Program-made: the position numbers and the translations under genes
Notes under the pieces: generated by a model
What the model saw: only the letters and a program-made list of their open reading frames with translations
Told to the model about the DNA's origin: nothing
Databases searched by the model: none
Shown: in pieces, positions 41,745 through 54,995 of the stretch
Layout of the letters: each line of letters begins with the position of its first letter
How positions within the stretch are numbered: the first letter of the stretch is position 1
DNA from: Strigamia acuminata
Taxonomy: Eukaryota > Arthropoda > Chilopoda > Geophilomorpha > Linotaeniidae
Length of the DNA stretch: 64,000 nt
Direction: 5' to 3'
NCBI GenBank assembly: GCA_949358305.1
Contig: OX442315.1
Span: 15,340,427 to 15,404,426 of the forward strand

Positions 41745-42071
41745 TCATTTGACCACAATAAAATGGAGCAAATAACGAGCAATTTTGTCCGTATTTATTA
41801 GTTTTATTTTTTTGCTCTTATTTTTTCGGGAAAGTGTAGCATTAGTGTCTGAACGCTTGAAACCGGATCGTGTTGCACGATATTGATCTTGTGTCTTGAT
41901 GGAAGTCACCCAGTCACGCCAATTCACTGCATCTATTGATTCGTCCTCCATCTTTCTTTTATGCATTTGCTCTTTGAATATAATGAATAAAATGAATAAA
42001 ATTAACACGACACTCCAGAAAAATAAAATAAAAACAAAAACCAAAACCAAAATTGACAACACCCCAATCAT
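41745..42071 (-). CDS. possible small membrane protein, 108 aa
   Basis: Single-exon frame of 108 codons: about 32 hydrophobic residues at the N-terminus (MIGVLSILVLVFVFILFFWS onward), then a soluble basic tail with NWRDWVTSIKTQDQYRATRS and KNKSKKIKL. That type II or signal-anchor layout is less random than neighbouring frames. An AATAAA on the minus strand lies near 41683, 60 bases past the stop. No family recognised; it may be chance. Confidence 0.35.
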   Translation of the reverse strand: MIGVLSILVLVFVFILFFWSVVLILFILFIIFKEQMHKRKMEDESIDAVNWRDWVTSIKTQDQYRATRSGFKRSDTNATLSRKNKSKKIKLINTDKIARYLLHFIVVK

Positions 42072-43264
42072 TTATTCCATCCATCAATAAATCAATTTTA
42101 TTACCAACAAAAACACTCAAAATCGCGAATCAAATCATCGCCAATTGCAATAATTAAACCAAACTCGCAAAAATTAATTCAAACGACCCAATTAGGCCTA
42201 AATCACAAACGGTTGACAGTTTTACAACGCCAGAACCAAACCGCACCATCATTTCATCCGTATCATCCCCAACTGACCCAAAATGGACATAACAAGCACG
42301 AAAAAACTGATAAGGCCGAAAAAAAAATAAAATGCGCAATATGCGCTGCAGCGAAGCACCCACGCAGAGCGAAGCGCGGCGCAGAGAAGCGACGAGGGCG
42401 GAGCGAACAGAGCCAACAGATTCCCCAACATGGCCGCTCATGAATTTATTGTAGCAGGCAATGAAACCCTAAAGGGAATGAGAGGGGAATTGATGGTGGT
42501 CGCACCGAGTCAACATCACCCCTCTCCGTCACAATCGCACTCCCAACCCCCCTCTACCCATCTGCCATTGTGATGGAAATGAAATCTCACCACACTCATT
42601 CCCCTCCCCATCTCACTTTACCCCCCGCCCCCTCCCCCCAGCTTCATCTTGTTGCCATCTCGGCGCAATTTGAGTGCGCACGGCGGCTTACGCGCGCTGT
42701 AAGCCAGGATTAGCGTATAATCCGTGTGATATTAGGTCGGGTGGGGCAGTTGCGGGGTGTTTTGGGGCCCGTGACGGTGAAATGTGGGGCTCGGAGCAGC
42801 GCGGGGCGCTTTTGGGCTAATGAAGTCGCGGGTATTGTGATGAGAGTGTGATTTGGATAGTGGACAAGGCGAAGGCAATGAAGCGTGGGTCGAGATAAGA
42901 ACCCCTCCATTCGCTCGTGTAACCTCGAGCGACCCTTGCTCATTATCCCACGGAACGCGGGCACGTGCGGGCACGTGCCGGAAGTGTCCTGACTCACTTC
43001 CGTTGTCGATGCACTTGCTCGTGAGACAGGAAGTCGTGTAGAGACAATAAGCGAAGGGGGATGAGGGATTTGGGTAAATGAGGTGGGGTTTGGAAGGTTG
43101 ATATGAAATTGAGATTGTAGTGGATGGAGAGATAGGGGCAGTGGAAGATATAATATTATAAGGGGAGTCGGGGAGTTGGGCTTTTGGGATTTTGTTTTGT
43201 GTTGAGAAGAGAAGAGAAAAGGTTAGAATTTTGGTTTGTTGAATAGAATAGATTTGTTGAATGG

Positions 43265-43870
43265 TTTAGTTTCGGGAAAATATTCGAAAATATTTGAAAA
43301 TATTTGAAAATATTCGAAAATATTTGTAAACATTCGAAAATATTTGAAAATATTCGAAAATATTTGAAAACATTCGAAAATATTTGAAAATTTTTGAAAA
43401 TCTTTGAAAATATTCGAAAATATTTGAACATATTCGATAATCTTTGAAAATCTTTGAAAATCTTTGAAAATATTCGAAAAAATTCTAAAAAAGATTTGAA
43501 ACTCTATAAAATAATCGAAAATATATTAAAAATATACGAAAATTTCTAAAATAATATTCAAAAATTTATAAAAATATTCGAAACCCCTAAAAATATTCGA
43601 AATTCTTAAAAATTATTCGAAAATCTTTAGTAAATATTCGAAAATCTTTAGTAAATATTCGAAAATCTTTAGTAAATATTCGAAAATCTTTAGTAAATAT
43701 TCGAAAATCTTTAGTAAATATTCGAAAATCTTTAGTAAATATTCGAAAATCTTTAGTAAACATTCGAAAATTTTCAATAAATATTCGAAAAATCTTTTAA
43801 AATTTTCGAAAATCTATAAAAATATTCAAACATCCAAAAAAAAGTCCAAAAACCTATCGAAAACCCTTGA
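43265..43870. repeat. 10- and 21-bp minisatellite
   Basis: First a 10-bp unit GAAAATATTY with Y as C, T or G changes (43265-43480). Then an exact 21-bp unit, TCTTTAGTAAATATTCGAAAA, repeated about eight times (43625-43770). Confidence 0.9.
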
Positions 43871-45009
43871 AAGCATTCGAAAATAATACTAATTTGTTGA
43901 TCATTGTTTACTAGATAGATATATTGTTTAGATATTATAACACAAAATTATATTATACATGTTGTCATGGAGAAATAAAACACCGAATGTACGTTCAATC
44001 ATGACGCTTTAACGTAAACTTAAACGATGCATCAACACAATAACTCTTGCAAAAGCGTTCTAAAATATTTCAAACATATTTCAAACACAAACTTTGGCAA
44101 ATATTCGCAAACATTAAAAAATATTCCAAAACCCCACAACCAACTCCCAAAACCAACACACCGAACGCCCCGAAACACCAAACAACGACAACATACAACA
44201 ATCCCGCATTAACGCTGATTAAACGAAACAATACGGCTACATATGCCCGAGCATTGTATTCGCCTCGTGTTTAAATATTCATTTTATATTCAAATTTCAT
44301 TAGGCCTAAGTACACTGAGGTGGCATCACTTTGCCATCTGTGAAGCAGATGTGAGGTAGGGAAGCCAACTCGAGTCGAATCGGGCGGCGCTTTTTATAAT
44401 GGACTTTGGCATTTCTCCTGCATAAACAAAACCAAACCACCAATTTCTACCCCACTTTTTTCACAAAAACCGTCTAAAATATTGAGTAAACAATCGCGTT
44501 TCCATGGCTACGTGGTTTTTCGGCGCCAGGTGTGAAACAGACGCGGTGTAGTGACCTCTGGGCGTTGCAATGAAAGCCAATGAAGCTCTTGACTGAAATG
44601 GGTTCCCATTAGAGGTTCAGTGAAGCGTTGTTCGAGAAGAAGCTTTTCTAATTCTACAATTCTTATTGGTTTTTGCCTCTTTTACTCCTTGTTAGGACCT
44701 GATTTCATTCGGGGCCTTAACAACAAAAGTGGATGGTAAAAAGGTCAAACTCGTGGATGAAGGGAGAGGTTTTTTTTTTGCTTTTTTTCTTTTTTCTTAA
44801 TTGGATCGATAGTGAGATATGGAAGAGGAGGAGGGAAAAAGCGATGATAAAAATGGATTTGGGAAATTTTTTTTTTAGAAATTAGTGGAAATGATGGTTA
44901 AAAAGGTGTGTTTTGTGTTTTAAAATTATTTTAATGTTAAAATGTTATTGTAGGTTTAAAATATCAAAGAAGTGTATCAAAATGAAGCTAGAAATTTAGT
45001 TATTTTATG

Positions 45010-45660
45010 GAAGTGTGCAAAAATGTCAATTTTTGGTCTAAAAAAACAAATTATAGACCAAAATATCAATTTTATTATCTAAAAAATCAAATTATAGATC
45101 ACAATATCAATATTTGAGTCTAAAAAACCAACTTTTAGACCAAAATATCAATTTATTAATGTAAAAAAAATTAATTTTAGTCTAAAATATTGTTTTTCTG
45201 GTCTAGAGAATCCAATTACAGACCAAAATATCAATTTTCTGATCTAAACAATTCAATTTTAGTCCAAAATATTATTTTTCTGGTCTAGAAAATCCAATTA
45301 CAGACCAAAATAACAACTTTATTACCTAAAAAATCAAATTATAGATCAAAATATCAATATTTTAGTCCAAAAAACCAACTTTTAGATCTAAATATCAATT
45401 TTTTAATGTAAAAAAAATTAATTTTAGTCCAAAATATTATTTTTCTGGTCTAGAAAATCCAATTACAGACCAAAATATCAATTTTCTGGTTTAAATAATC
45501 CAATTACAGACCGAAATATCAATTTTCTGATATAAAAAATTCAATTTTAGTCCAAAATATTATTTTTCTGGTTTAGAAAATCCAATTACAGACCAAAATT
45601 TAAATTTTCTGGTCTAAAAAAGCCAATTACAGACCACAATATCAATTTTGTAGCCTACAA
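45010..45660. repeat. 41-bp minisatellite
   Basis: About fifteen imperfect copies of a 41-bp unit with AGACCAAAATATCAATTTTC and TGGTCTAGAAAATCCAATTA. Its AGACCAAAAT core also occurs in the GALE intron array. Confidence 0.88.
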
Positions 45661-46969
45661 AATCAACTTTTTTAACAAATCCTAATGAAATTTATCCCAA
45701 AAAAAAAAATTACAAAAACACCAACTTACACCACCAAAATTCCAATTTATATTGATTTGTGTTTGGAATTTAATTGAAATTTGAAACCTTACATTGGAAT
45801 GTCGAATTCAATATGTCACCGGTTCCCGCAGTAATGGCGAATTCCACGAATGCCTCGGCCGTTCGATGAGTCGAGAGCAACGCAAGAAAGAGAGCGCGTG
45901 AACCGGAGCGAAGCAGAAATTCCTAAAAATCCAACAACAAAAGCGAAAAACAAATATCCCCCAATTTAAACACGTTTTATTTCCACGGAGAACGAAGCCA
46001 TAAAGACACAACGTTGCTATGCCAACACGATCAATCGGCACGGCGAACTCGCTCCACCGACGCCATTTTTCATTTAAAAATAAAAAAAATAATATTTTTT
46101 TCCTCCAAAATAAAAATAAAAATAAAAATTCTCCTTCCCCCATCGTTGCTGCCACAACACCCAATAAATGATTCATTTGTACGATTGACCAATGAGACGG
46201 AGCGTTGTAGTTTGGGTGCGTTTTGTGTTTCTATTGGTTCGCTGGCGGTGGCCATTAGTGAGATTGAGCTGCGGTCGCGTTTGCATGCAAATTCCCCAGA
46301 GAAAACAAGTAGGGCGAGGGTGTGGCGCATCTGCCACCGGACGAAGATGCCGAATTGGGGGGATGGGGTGGGGGATAAGGTACGGGGGTGTGGGAGTTGG
46401 GAGAGGTGAGTTAGGTGTATTAAAACATCATGAAAAGAGAGCGACTAATCCGACAGATTGCACAGTGTTTCCACCTTCATTACGTAATGTGTGATGCAGT
46501 CAAGTCGCCCGGCCGGTGTCTCGAGGGGCAGCCGCGCAGCAGATGGAGTTTGGTGATGGGATGGGATGTATGGGGTTGGGTTGGGGATGGATGATGATGG
46601 GGACATGATGTGGGTGGTGGTGCTTTTGGTTTTCGGTGACAAGATGAGGTTTGTAAAGATGGTTTTTTTTTGTTTTGAGTTTATTTTTTTTACTCTGTTC
46701 GGTGGTCATTTCGTAGTGTTTGATGGATCGTTGGATGGAAGCACTTCTCGACGTTTTTCTGGATGTTTTTTCAAGTTGATTTACGCGAAAAGCTAAAATA
46801 AGTGGATTTTTGGGATCTATAGCAAAAAATTTACGGGTATTGTATGCAACAGAGTTAATTTCTACTTAAACTTAGCTATATTTTGGTAATTTTCTCTTGA
46901 AATGCATGAAAAAATGATCATTTTTGTTGAAACACGTGAAAAAATTATAATTTTCTCTTTTGAGCGAAT

Positions 46970-47340
46970 GCAAAACTGCTAATTTTAGCCTGGAAATACA
47001 CATTTTTGCTAATTTAGACTGGAAAACACACATTTTGTGCTAATTTAGACTGGAAAACACACATTTCGTGCTAATTTAGACAAGAAAACACACATTTCGT
47101 GCTAATTTAGACTAGAAAACACACATTTAGTGCTAATTTAGACTGGAAAACACACATTTAGTGCTAATTTAGACTAGAAAACACACATTTAATGCTAATT
47201 TAGACTAGAAAACACACATTTAGTGCTAATTTAGACTGGAAAAAACACATTTAGTGCCAATTTAGACTTATTAAAACACTCATTTAGTTATAATTTTAAC
47301 TTTAAAACACATATTGTACAGTATTTAACTAGAAAACACA
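46970..47340. repeat. 31-bp minisatellite
   Basis: About ten copies of a 31-bp unit carrying GTGCTAATTTAGACTGGAAA and ACACACATTTA, decaying after 47250. Confidence 0.9.
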
Positions 47341-48588
47341 CGAAAATTCTTTTAAAACACTGAAATTGTGCTAAACAAATTTTATTTTAACTAAATCCTT
47401 CAATAAACCAATAGATAAACATCACAATTCGCCTTTCCACTCTTAAAACAGACCGCACCCGCACAACCAACCATCTCCTCTCATTTGAATCATCTATAAT
47501 AACTAAAATCTAAAACACACACAAACAACTCTTGAACAGATTTTTCTTTGACGCGGTAGCATGGAAGCATGTACAATGTGATTAAATGCTGCAGAGGCCT
47601 GTTAACAGTGTTAATGAACGTGGGTGCTGCTTTTCAGCGTGTCCTTGGCGTCAGTCATTTGATTAACGTGACAGGGTGATGTCACGTCATCAAACTTGAT
47701 TGAAATCTATTGCCAATTTGAATAAGATACATTTATACGCGCGCGCGCAAAAACCGAGGGAGTCGAGTCGACCAACAGCTCTTGAGTGATGATAAAACTC
47801 GATTAACGGAAACCCCTCGCTCGCTCTCTCTCTCTCTCTCTGCCAAATACGTCGCCTTGGAGACGATAATTACGTCAGCCCGTTCCAGCATGGAGGCTGA
47901 GCGTGATTAGCGAGCAGTTTATTTAATTATAAGAAAAAGATTTGACCGGGAAGGCGAGTGTCGAGCGGAATGCGGCGTGACGTGTAAATGAAATGGATCG
48001 ACCGTCGGGAAAATGGGGAGAGTCGAAATTGGCCGGCATGGCTTCCAAATTAATACGCAAAGGCCAGATGGCCATGTTAATGAAACCGAATGGCCGCCGC
48101 ACAATCACCCGAGAATAAATTCATACGACGAACACTCGATTCATAACTTGTCATTATATCAACGACCTCATCTTTTTTTTTCTTTGTTCTTGTAGAAAAA
48201 TTATAAATTTCTATTTTTTCCTGATTTAAAAAAGGAAATGGGATTTTCGGCAAACAACAATCGCGACTTCGTGGCAGCCATTTTGAATTAAAACCGCTTC
48301 AGAAATTGTTTTCGGTTTTTGTGGGTTTTGGTGATGGGTTACGGCAGTTTTTGGTGTACAGAATGTACACTAGAAACACTAAAAAATATCGTAAACACAA
48401 ACGGTAACTCTGTGTAGATTTTATTTGTAAAAGAATCGAAATTTTCTATTGTGTGAATGATAGACATCAAATTTCACATTTTCCCCTCTACATATCTGCA
48501 CATTGGATCCACTGATGAAAATTATTCATAAGCGTCTCTTTTGCTCGTCTCGTTCACCCACCCACTCGTTCGTTGGCCCCCGGGCCAC

Positions 48589-48601
48589 GTTGCTAGGCAA
48601 C
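48589..48601. promoter_or_regulatory. RFX X-box, intergenic
   Basis: GTTGCTAGGCAAC, identical to the one between the ciliary-type gene and PTER. Confidence 0.5.
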
Positions 48602-49084
48602 AGCACACATTCCAGCCAATGATGGGCTCCTATTTTTTATCTATGTATTTATTTAATATCGTAAGAAAGCAGAAAGAAAATGAAATGAATGCGGAGATGG
48701 TTTTTTTTCTTTCGTTTTTCTTAATGGATAATTGTTGTTGGGGTAATGAAGGGACGTTGGATGTAATTTTTTTCGAAAACAATACAATATTCATTTAGTC
48801 CTAATGCAAACACTAGAGGGAGTGTGAAGGGAGAGTTCCTTCCCCCCGTGGTTGTCCATTAATGAGCCATGCATTTGAGGTCGAAACTTAATTATGACTC
48901 AGTCCCCACACACCACCTGAGCCCTTTTAAAAAGTGCAGGTGTCAATATGCACGTGCAGGAGTTCTTGTCTTGGCAATTGGCTTCGTTTTTATTAAGTAG
49001 GAAATTTTGGACAATTATTGTACAGTACGTAATGAAATTTATTTCTTCTTTGAATTGTCAATCGGGGGATATTTTCAATAATTT

Positions 49085-49520
49085 AACGTCCAAAAGTGGA
49101 AGTATTTTACAATTAAATGTTCAACAATGGAAATATTCAACAATTTAAGGTTCATAAATGGAAATTTTCAACAATTTAAGGTTCAAAAATTGAAATTTTC
49201 AACAATTTAAGGTTCAAAAAGGGAAATTTTCAACAATTTAAGGTTCAAAAATTGAAATTTTCAACAATTTAAGGTTCATAAATTGAAATTTTCAACAATT
49301 TAAGGTTCAAAAAGGGAAATTTTCAACAATTTAATGTTCATAAATTGAAATTTTCAACAATTTAAGGTTCAAAAATTGAAATTTTCAACAATTTAATGTT
49401 CAAAAATTGAAATTTTCATCAATTTAATGTTCAAAAATTGAAATTTTCAACAATTTAATGTTCAAAAATTGAAATTTTCATCAATTTAAGGTTCAAAAAT
49501 TGATATTTTCAACAAAAGAA
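49085..49520. repeat. 31-bp minisatellite
   Basis: About thirteen copies of a 31-bp unit with TTTTCAACAATTTAAGGTTC and AAAAATTGAAA. The spacing is very regular. Confidence 0.9.
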
Positions 49521-49739
49521 GTTTTTATATAATGGAAATTTTCTGCCATAAATGAAAAATCTTGTGTATTTGCTCCTCAGTGTTTTGTCTTGTGGAGAAA
49601 TAGCAGCTCTCAAGATCCCCACTCCGTACTTTGCATTTTTAATTATTTAATGCATTGCTGAAAGAGTTAAAGTGTAAAGGACAAAACTCCCTACTTCTGA
49701 ATAATGTAGAAATTTATACGAATTTGTAGAACAAATGTA

Positions 49740-50100
49740 AAAATTGGTTTAGAAAAATTTCTCGAACAATGTAAAATTTGGTCAACAATGGTGTAAGTTT
49801 GTTCGTCAATGGTACACATTTGTTCAGCAAAGGTAAAAATTTGTTCAACAATCGTACAAATTTGTTCAACAATCGTACAAATTTGTTCAACAATCGTACA
49901 AATTTGTTTAACAATCGTACAAATTTGTTCAACAATCGTACAAATTTGTTCAACAATGGTACAAATTTGTTCAACAATGATAAAAATTTGTTCAACAATG
50001 ATAAAAATGTGTTCAACAATGATAAAAATTTGTTCAACAATTGTAAAAATTTGTTCAACAATGGTAAGAATATTCAACAAAGGTAGAAATTTGTTTTCCA
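49740..50100. repeat. 21-bp minisatellite (TTGTTCAACAATCGTACAAAT)
   Basis: About sixteen copies of a 21-bp unit, the central six nearly identical. It is open in two plus and two minus frames for 100-136 codons solely because the period is a multiple of three. Confidence 0.9.
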
Positions 50101-50674
50101 ATTGTGTAAGTTTTCATCAAAATCAAAACAATTGGACTCAAATTAGAAAATTCAACGCAGGCAGTCGTTTTGAAATTTGATTCGAGCCGTGTGCTCTGTG
50201 TTGTTTTCGACATCGCTCTCCCCTTTACTGATAGAGTTGTCCTATTACCTTCATCCCGTCGCACGAGGTGGATGAGGCCGCGCGGTTCCTATAGCAACAG
50301 CAAAGTCGTTAGCTTGATTTGTGCGTCCCTTCAGCCCCAATCAGAGTGGGCCTTTAATTTCGAGGGCTTTAATTTTCATTAGGTGCCATTGCATTCGCCC
50401 GTAGCCTTAGCAACCAAACCCGGGGGTCTCGTTTCAAAAGCGAGTCTCATCACGACCCCTCCCATCTTGAGTCTGCCATATTGCAAAATGGCGGCCTCGA
50501 GGGATTCACCGGAGATTAGGGTTTTCGGTGCACACAGAGGGGGGAAGCGGATTTGCTTTATAATCTCCAGTTTGATGGACTCGTGTGATGTCACTTTTTG
50601 ACATTTCCAATCACGCGATTCGCCGAAATTCGTTTTTTAACACGAAATTGTAATGATCAATTTCGTCGCTAGGC

Positions 50675-50688
50675 GTTGCCGTGGCAAC
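50675..50688. promoter_or_regulatory. RFX X-box, intergenic
   Basis: GTTGCCGTGGCAAC, the classical 14-bp palindromic form; a weaker GTAGCCTTAGCAAC lies at 50401-50414. Confidence 0.5.
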
Positions 50689-51399
50689 CGCATCAGAAAT
50701 GTTTTCGGGTTTTATTTCATTTATTTTCTCTCTCTCTCGAATGGATTTTCGAGAGCGGAACGAATTTTAGATGCGATTGTGCGTGTCGGGGGTGTGTAAA
50801 TTGAGTGACGTGGCTGCCATTTTGATTTTATCTAATTATTATTAATGATGGTGACGTAATTGCACGTGCAAATTTTTTCGGGGGGAGGGAAGCCTCGCGA
50901 CCATCACTCGCCAGGTGTCTGACATAATTAAAAGGACACCCAACCCTTAAAAAAGGGAACCCTCCAGGGGATGTGATTCATGGAACCAATCCTCCCTTTA
51001 CATGATGAAATCCTTTGAATACATCCAAGTTTGGATTTTGAAACGTTTAAATGGGAGTGGGGGGGGTGGGGGGTGGGTTTTTGGGGAAAAATGGAGTGTT
51101 TTGTTCGCATTTGTAGGTTCTTTAAGGGCTAATTTAGGGAAAAGTTAATGATGGTTGTGTGAGTGAGAAGGTGTTGAAAAGGGGGCTCCAATTTAGATAT
51201 TTCGGGCCCTCCAGAGAGACATTTTTTAGTTTTTTCTTTCTAATTTGGGTTGAAGTCGCACAAATTCTTAATTCTTGGTTCAATTACATCGTAATAATGA
51301 GCTGAAATGTTGAATAATTGGAAAAAAAGATTGAATAAATGGTCAACAAAAGGAATGATAGAGGAAAAATAATTGTTTGTATGAATAAAGGGGAAAAAT

Positions 51400-51728
51400 A
51401 ATGTTTAAAATGACTAAAATATGTTCAAAATAGAAGAAAGAGGAAAAATTATGTTCAAAATAGAAGAAAAACTGAAAGATAATATGAAAAATAGAAGAAA
51501 AAATGAAAAATAGTATCAAAAATAGAAGAAAAAAAGAAAAATAGTATCAAAAATAGAAGAAAAAATGAAAAATAGTATCAAAAATAGAAGAAAAAATGAA
51601 AAATAGTATCAAAAATAGAAGAAAAAATGAAAAATAGTATCAAAAATAGAAGAAAAAATGAAAAAAAATGTGAAAAATAGAAAAATAACGTTCAAAAACT
51701 TTCAACAAAAAAAAGAAACGACAAATGA

Positions 51729-51783
<55 letters not shown>

Positions 51784-51785
51784 TC
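51400..51785. repeat. 30-bp minisatellite and (ATT)n microsatellite
   Basis: 51470-51660: a 30-bp unit with AAAAATGAAAAATAGTATCA and AAAATAGAAG. 51729-51783: about 18 ATT triplets. Confidence 0.9.
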
Positions 51786-53309
51786 CGTATTTTCAAAAGC
51801 CGGTATTTTTAGACATTTATATTTATATACATTTTATGTCGAAACAATGACCTGAACCAGAAAAATCAAAAATCAAACCTTGAAAAATGAGCAAAATGTT
51901 TTACTCACTCGGTTATCTCTCTATCTATCCCTATCTATCACTATCCATCTATCTATCTATCTCTAAACCGTGACTATTATATTTTTATCAGTAGCCGTAA
52001 AAGAGGTCTTTAGGGGATGTGAATGATCTCTTCTCCTCTCTCTCTTCCTAATGAGGATATCCCGTTTAGCAACAATCCCAGATTGAATGTGCCACGTGCA
52101 CCGCCGTATACCCTGATAAGATGATGACGTCAGGTCAGGGTCAAATTGATAATTGGACAAACTTTTTTTCCCACTTTTTTCCGTTTTGTCCTTTAATTGA
52201 ACAGATGTTAGTCACATGATCCAATGTGACACGTGCATCTCATTTATTAATCAAGTAAAAAATGACAGGAATGTTCCACGTCTGAATTAATTGAACCAAA
52301 AAATTTGAGCCAGAAAAACATTGAGCCGCAGTTTGTGCAATATTTTCTCTTTGATTTCGTGTTTTTAATCCGTTTACGGAAGTTGTGCCGAGCCACCGAG
52401 TTTGTTTAGCTAAAATTCTAAATTTAGGCCTAATGACGTCATTTGGTTTGCGTTTAAAGCATAAAAAAGAAAGATGGGAGGTTGTGTTTAGTGACAAATG
52501 AGTTTTGAGATCCTTATTTCGTCTTGGTGTGTGTCAGCTGAGGCCATCTTGGCGTGTAGTGAGACGCCATGTGTCAAAACATAATCATTAATTCCAGGGA
52601 TATGTCAGAGAAGTCATTTGTTTATTTGGCGATTTTTTTTCAACTTGAAAGAATTTCTAGTGTAAATATAAAACTGGAATAATTAATTAGTTTTGTAACT
52701 GGGTTTCCTGGTGATAAATATTACTGTGTATGTGTACACATTCATAAATATAAAAAAAAAAATTTGCTAACAATAAAATTTTCAGTGTATAATTAACCCC
52801 ATTGAAACCAAATATTCTTCTTTTTGAAAAGCAATCTTTAAAAGCATGTAAAAGTATTTAATTCTGCTTTGAAACTTGCAGGTTGACTAGCTAGTTTGCA
52901 TAACTTATGCAACATCTGCTGCCTGAGGAAAATAACATGGCATTCTCACCTAATCTAACCTGTCCTAACCTATGCAGTCTTTCAACCAAGTACCTTAGTC
53001 AGGGAAAAATTTGAAATTCCCAGTGGAAATCCCAGTTCTTTCTCAGACTTGTCTGACTAAGATAATGTTTCTAGGGCAAAAACATCTGCCATCCGCTTCC
53101 AACTGGGTTTTTTTGAGGTTTTACCAGCGCTCAGTGCAAATGCAAGGTTGGGTCCTTAAGAAAGTCATCTCACAGATCACGGCTTGCATAGCCTAAATTC
53201 CAACTTTTTTAGTATTCTACTTATGGAGCTATGCCAGTGCTAAATGTCACACTACATATTCTTATTTATACTTACAGTATACGGTACTTCATTTACTAGT
53301 ACGCTTCAG

Positions 53310-53690
53310 GCGCTATGCGGGATGCCTTTGGCTTAATGCTGTATGCCTTCGGCTTTACGCTGTATGCCCTTGGCTTTATGCTGTATGCCCTTGGCTTTAT
53401 GCTGTATGCCCTTGGCTTTATGCTGGATGCCCTTGGCTTTACGCTGAATGCCAACGGCTTTACGCTGCATGCCATCGGCGTTATGCTATATGCCATCGGC
53501 TTTACGCTGCATGCCATCGGCTTTACGCTGCATGCCATCGGCTTTACGCTGTTTGCCATCGGCTTTACGCTGTATGCCATTGGCTTTACGCTGTATGCCA
53601 TTGGCTTTACGCTGTATGCCAACGGCTTTACGCTGTAGGCATTTGGCTTTACGATGTATGCCTTCAGCCTTGCGCAGTACGCTTTTGGTT
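53310..53690. repeat. GC-richer 21-bp minisatellite
   Basis: About sixteen copies of a 21-bp unit, GCCATCGGCTTTACGCTGCAT, with TTCGGC, TTGGC and AACGGC variants. Unlike all other arrays here it is near 50 percent GC. It reads as heptapeptide repeats in at least two plus frames (for example MPSALRC) and on the minus strand (SVKPMAY). I see no promoter, splice site or domain beside it. Confidence 0.9.
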
Positions 53691-54995
53691 TAATGCAAGC
53701 ATGCCTTTCACTTTCTACAAGCATTCTTTTTATGCAGTGTTCTTTCAGCTTACATCTCTTTACTGAATCTATCATGACCTATCCAAACTTTGACAATAGA
53801 CTTTGTTTCTGAGAAGTTTCTTTTGTAAGAGAAAGTGTGAAAGAGAACCCAGGATGCTTTTATTTGTCATTAAGCATTTTGAACCGAAGCAATGTCAAGT
53901 CAATAAACGCTTCCTACATAACTCAGGTCACAGGGGAGGATCTAAGAACCTCAGTGCTCTCTTCGCAGTTCTTTAATTGAAGAATTTTTGTAACTTGGGG
54001 TTACTCAATTACATGGAGCATATACTCATTTAAATCTTTACCTTTTAATGGAAAGTTAACTAAACACACTTGAATAAAAGTTCCAATGTTTTTGGTCCCA
54101 AAATTTTACGACCAAAATTTTGGTCATTGGGGCCTCTTCGCTAAATGGGGTCCCACTCTTGTTGGAAACAAGAATATTAATGGGAAAATACCTCTGGGAA
54201 AATAATTAGATCGGCACCATTTGTTTTACTGGTAACTAAACTTTGGCTAACGGCTAATTCAACGGTCTTTTTCCGTTTGCGACTTTGCAGCTAACGGTGA
54301 ATTGGGGTGCATTAAATGTGTTAACCTATTGAGTAGATTTGCCACAGTGGAAAACTGGAAATTAAAGAATTCCACGAATAGAAATAAACCAGGCAGGCCA
54401 CAGATGATGCAATTGCTTTCATAATACTTATGTTGGATTCTCTGATGATGTATGTGGAAAAGTAATTCCTTACATTGAAAGGAAAGTGATCTCTTTTTAG
54501 AATAGTGATCATTCATCAGAAATGTCTAAATTTGTAAGTTATGGAGCTTACATCTTGAAAAAAATTGCAAACTTGTGCATCAAAAAAATAGTCCTGCTGA
54601 TTTTATCTCACCCCACTTGCACGTGTTCAGTGAGATGTTAAATTATCCCCTCGTACATTCAAGTTGGAAATGGCTTTTCCAATCTGAATTGACATCAAAG
54701 TTTATTATTTTTAGGTGGTGTTTTATTTTGGATTCACATTTAATTAATGAGCTTAAGGTCTTAAATGAACTGTGTGACGGTTACGGTGTATATGGATATA
54801 AATGTCAATATTTACTTCATCTCAGTTACACAGTTCACTATTTTCTCCTGTTAAACTTATCTCAACGTAGGAAGTTTGACTAGTTTTGGCCAAGTATGTT
54901 AATTACTTGCTCCGGTACGTCACAACCGTTAATTTGATAGAAGCGACTTTGTTATTTTTTTAGTTTCTTGTATTTTTTATTTAATTTTTTATTTT

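Larger units (their letters stand above)
42072..54995. other. gene-free, repeat-rich interval
   Basis: No gene I can support in about 12.9 kb. GC-rich islets at 42360-42420, 42640-43040, 46190-46400 and 50180-50600 carry CpGs, and X-boxes occur at 48589 and 50675. At least seven minisatellites lie between. A degenerate E-box/CAGAC site is at 44527-44551. A dispersed repeat copy is at about 53072-53155. Confidence 0.5.

Noticed and set aside
45808-46409. Overlapping 86-131 codon frames on both strands
   Set aside because: No recognisable domain; frames mirror each other in a GC-rich stretch with poly(A/T) runs.
49691-50180. Four 100-136 codon frames on both strands
   Set aside because: Another 21-bp array; the peptide repeats are translations of the satellite, not a gene.
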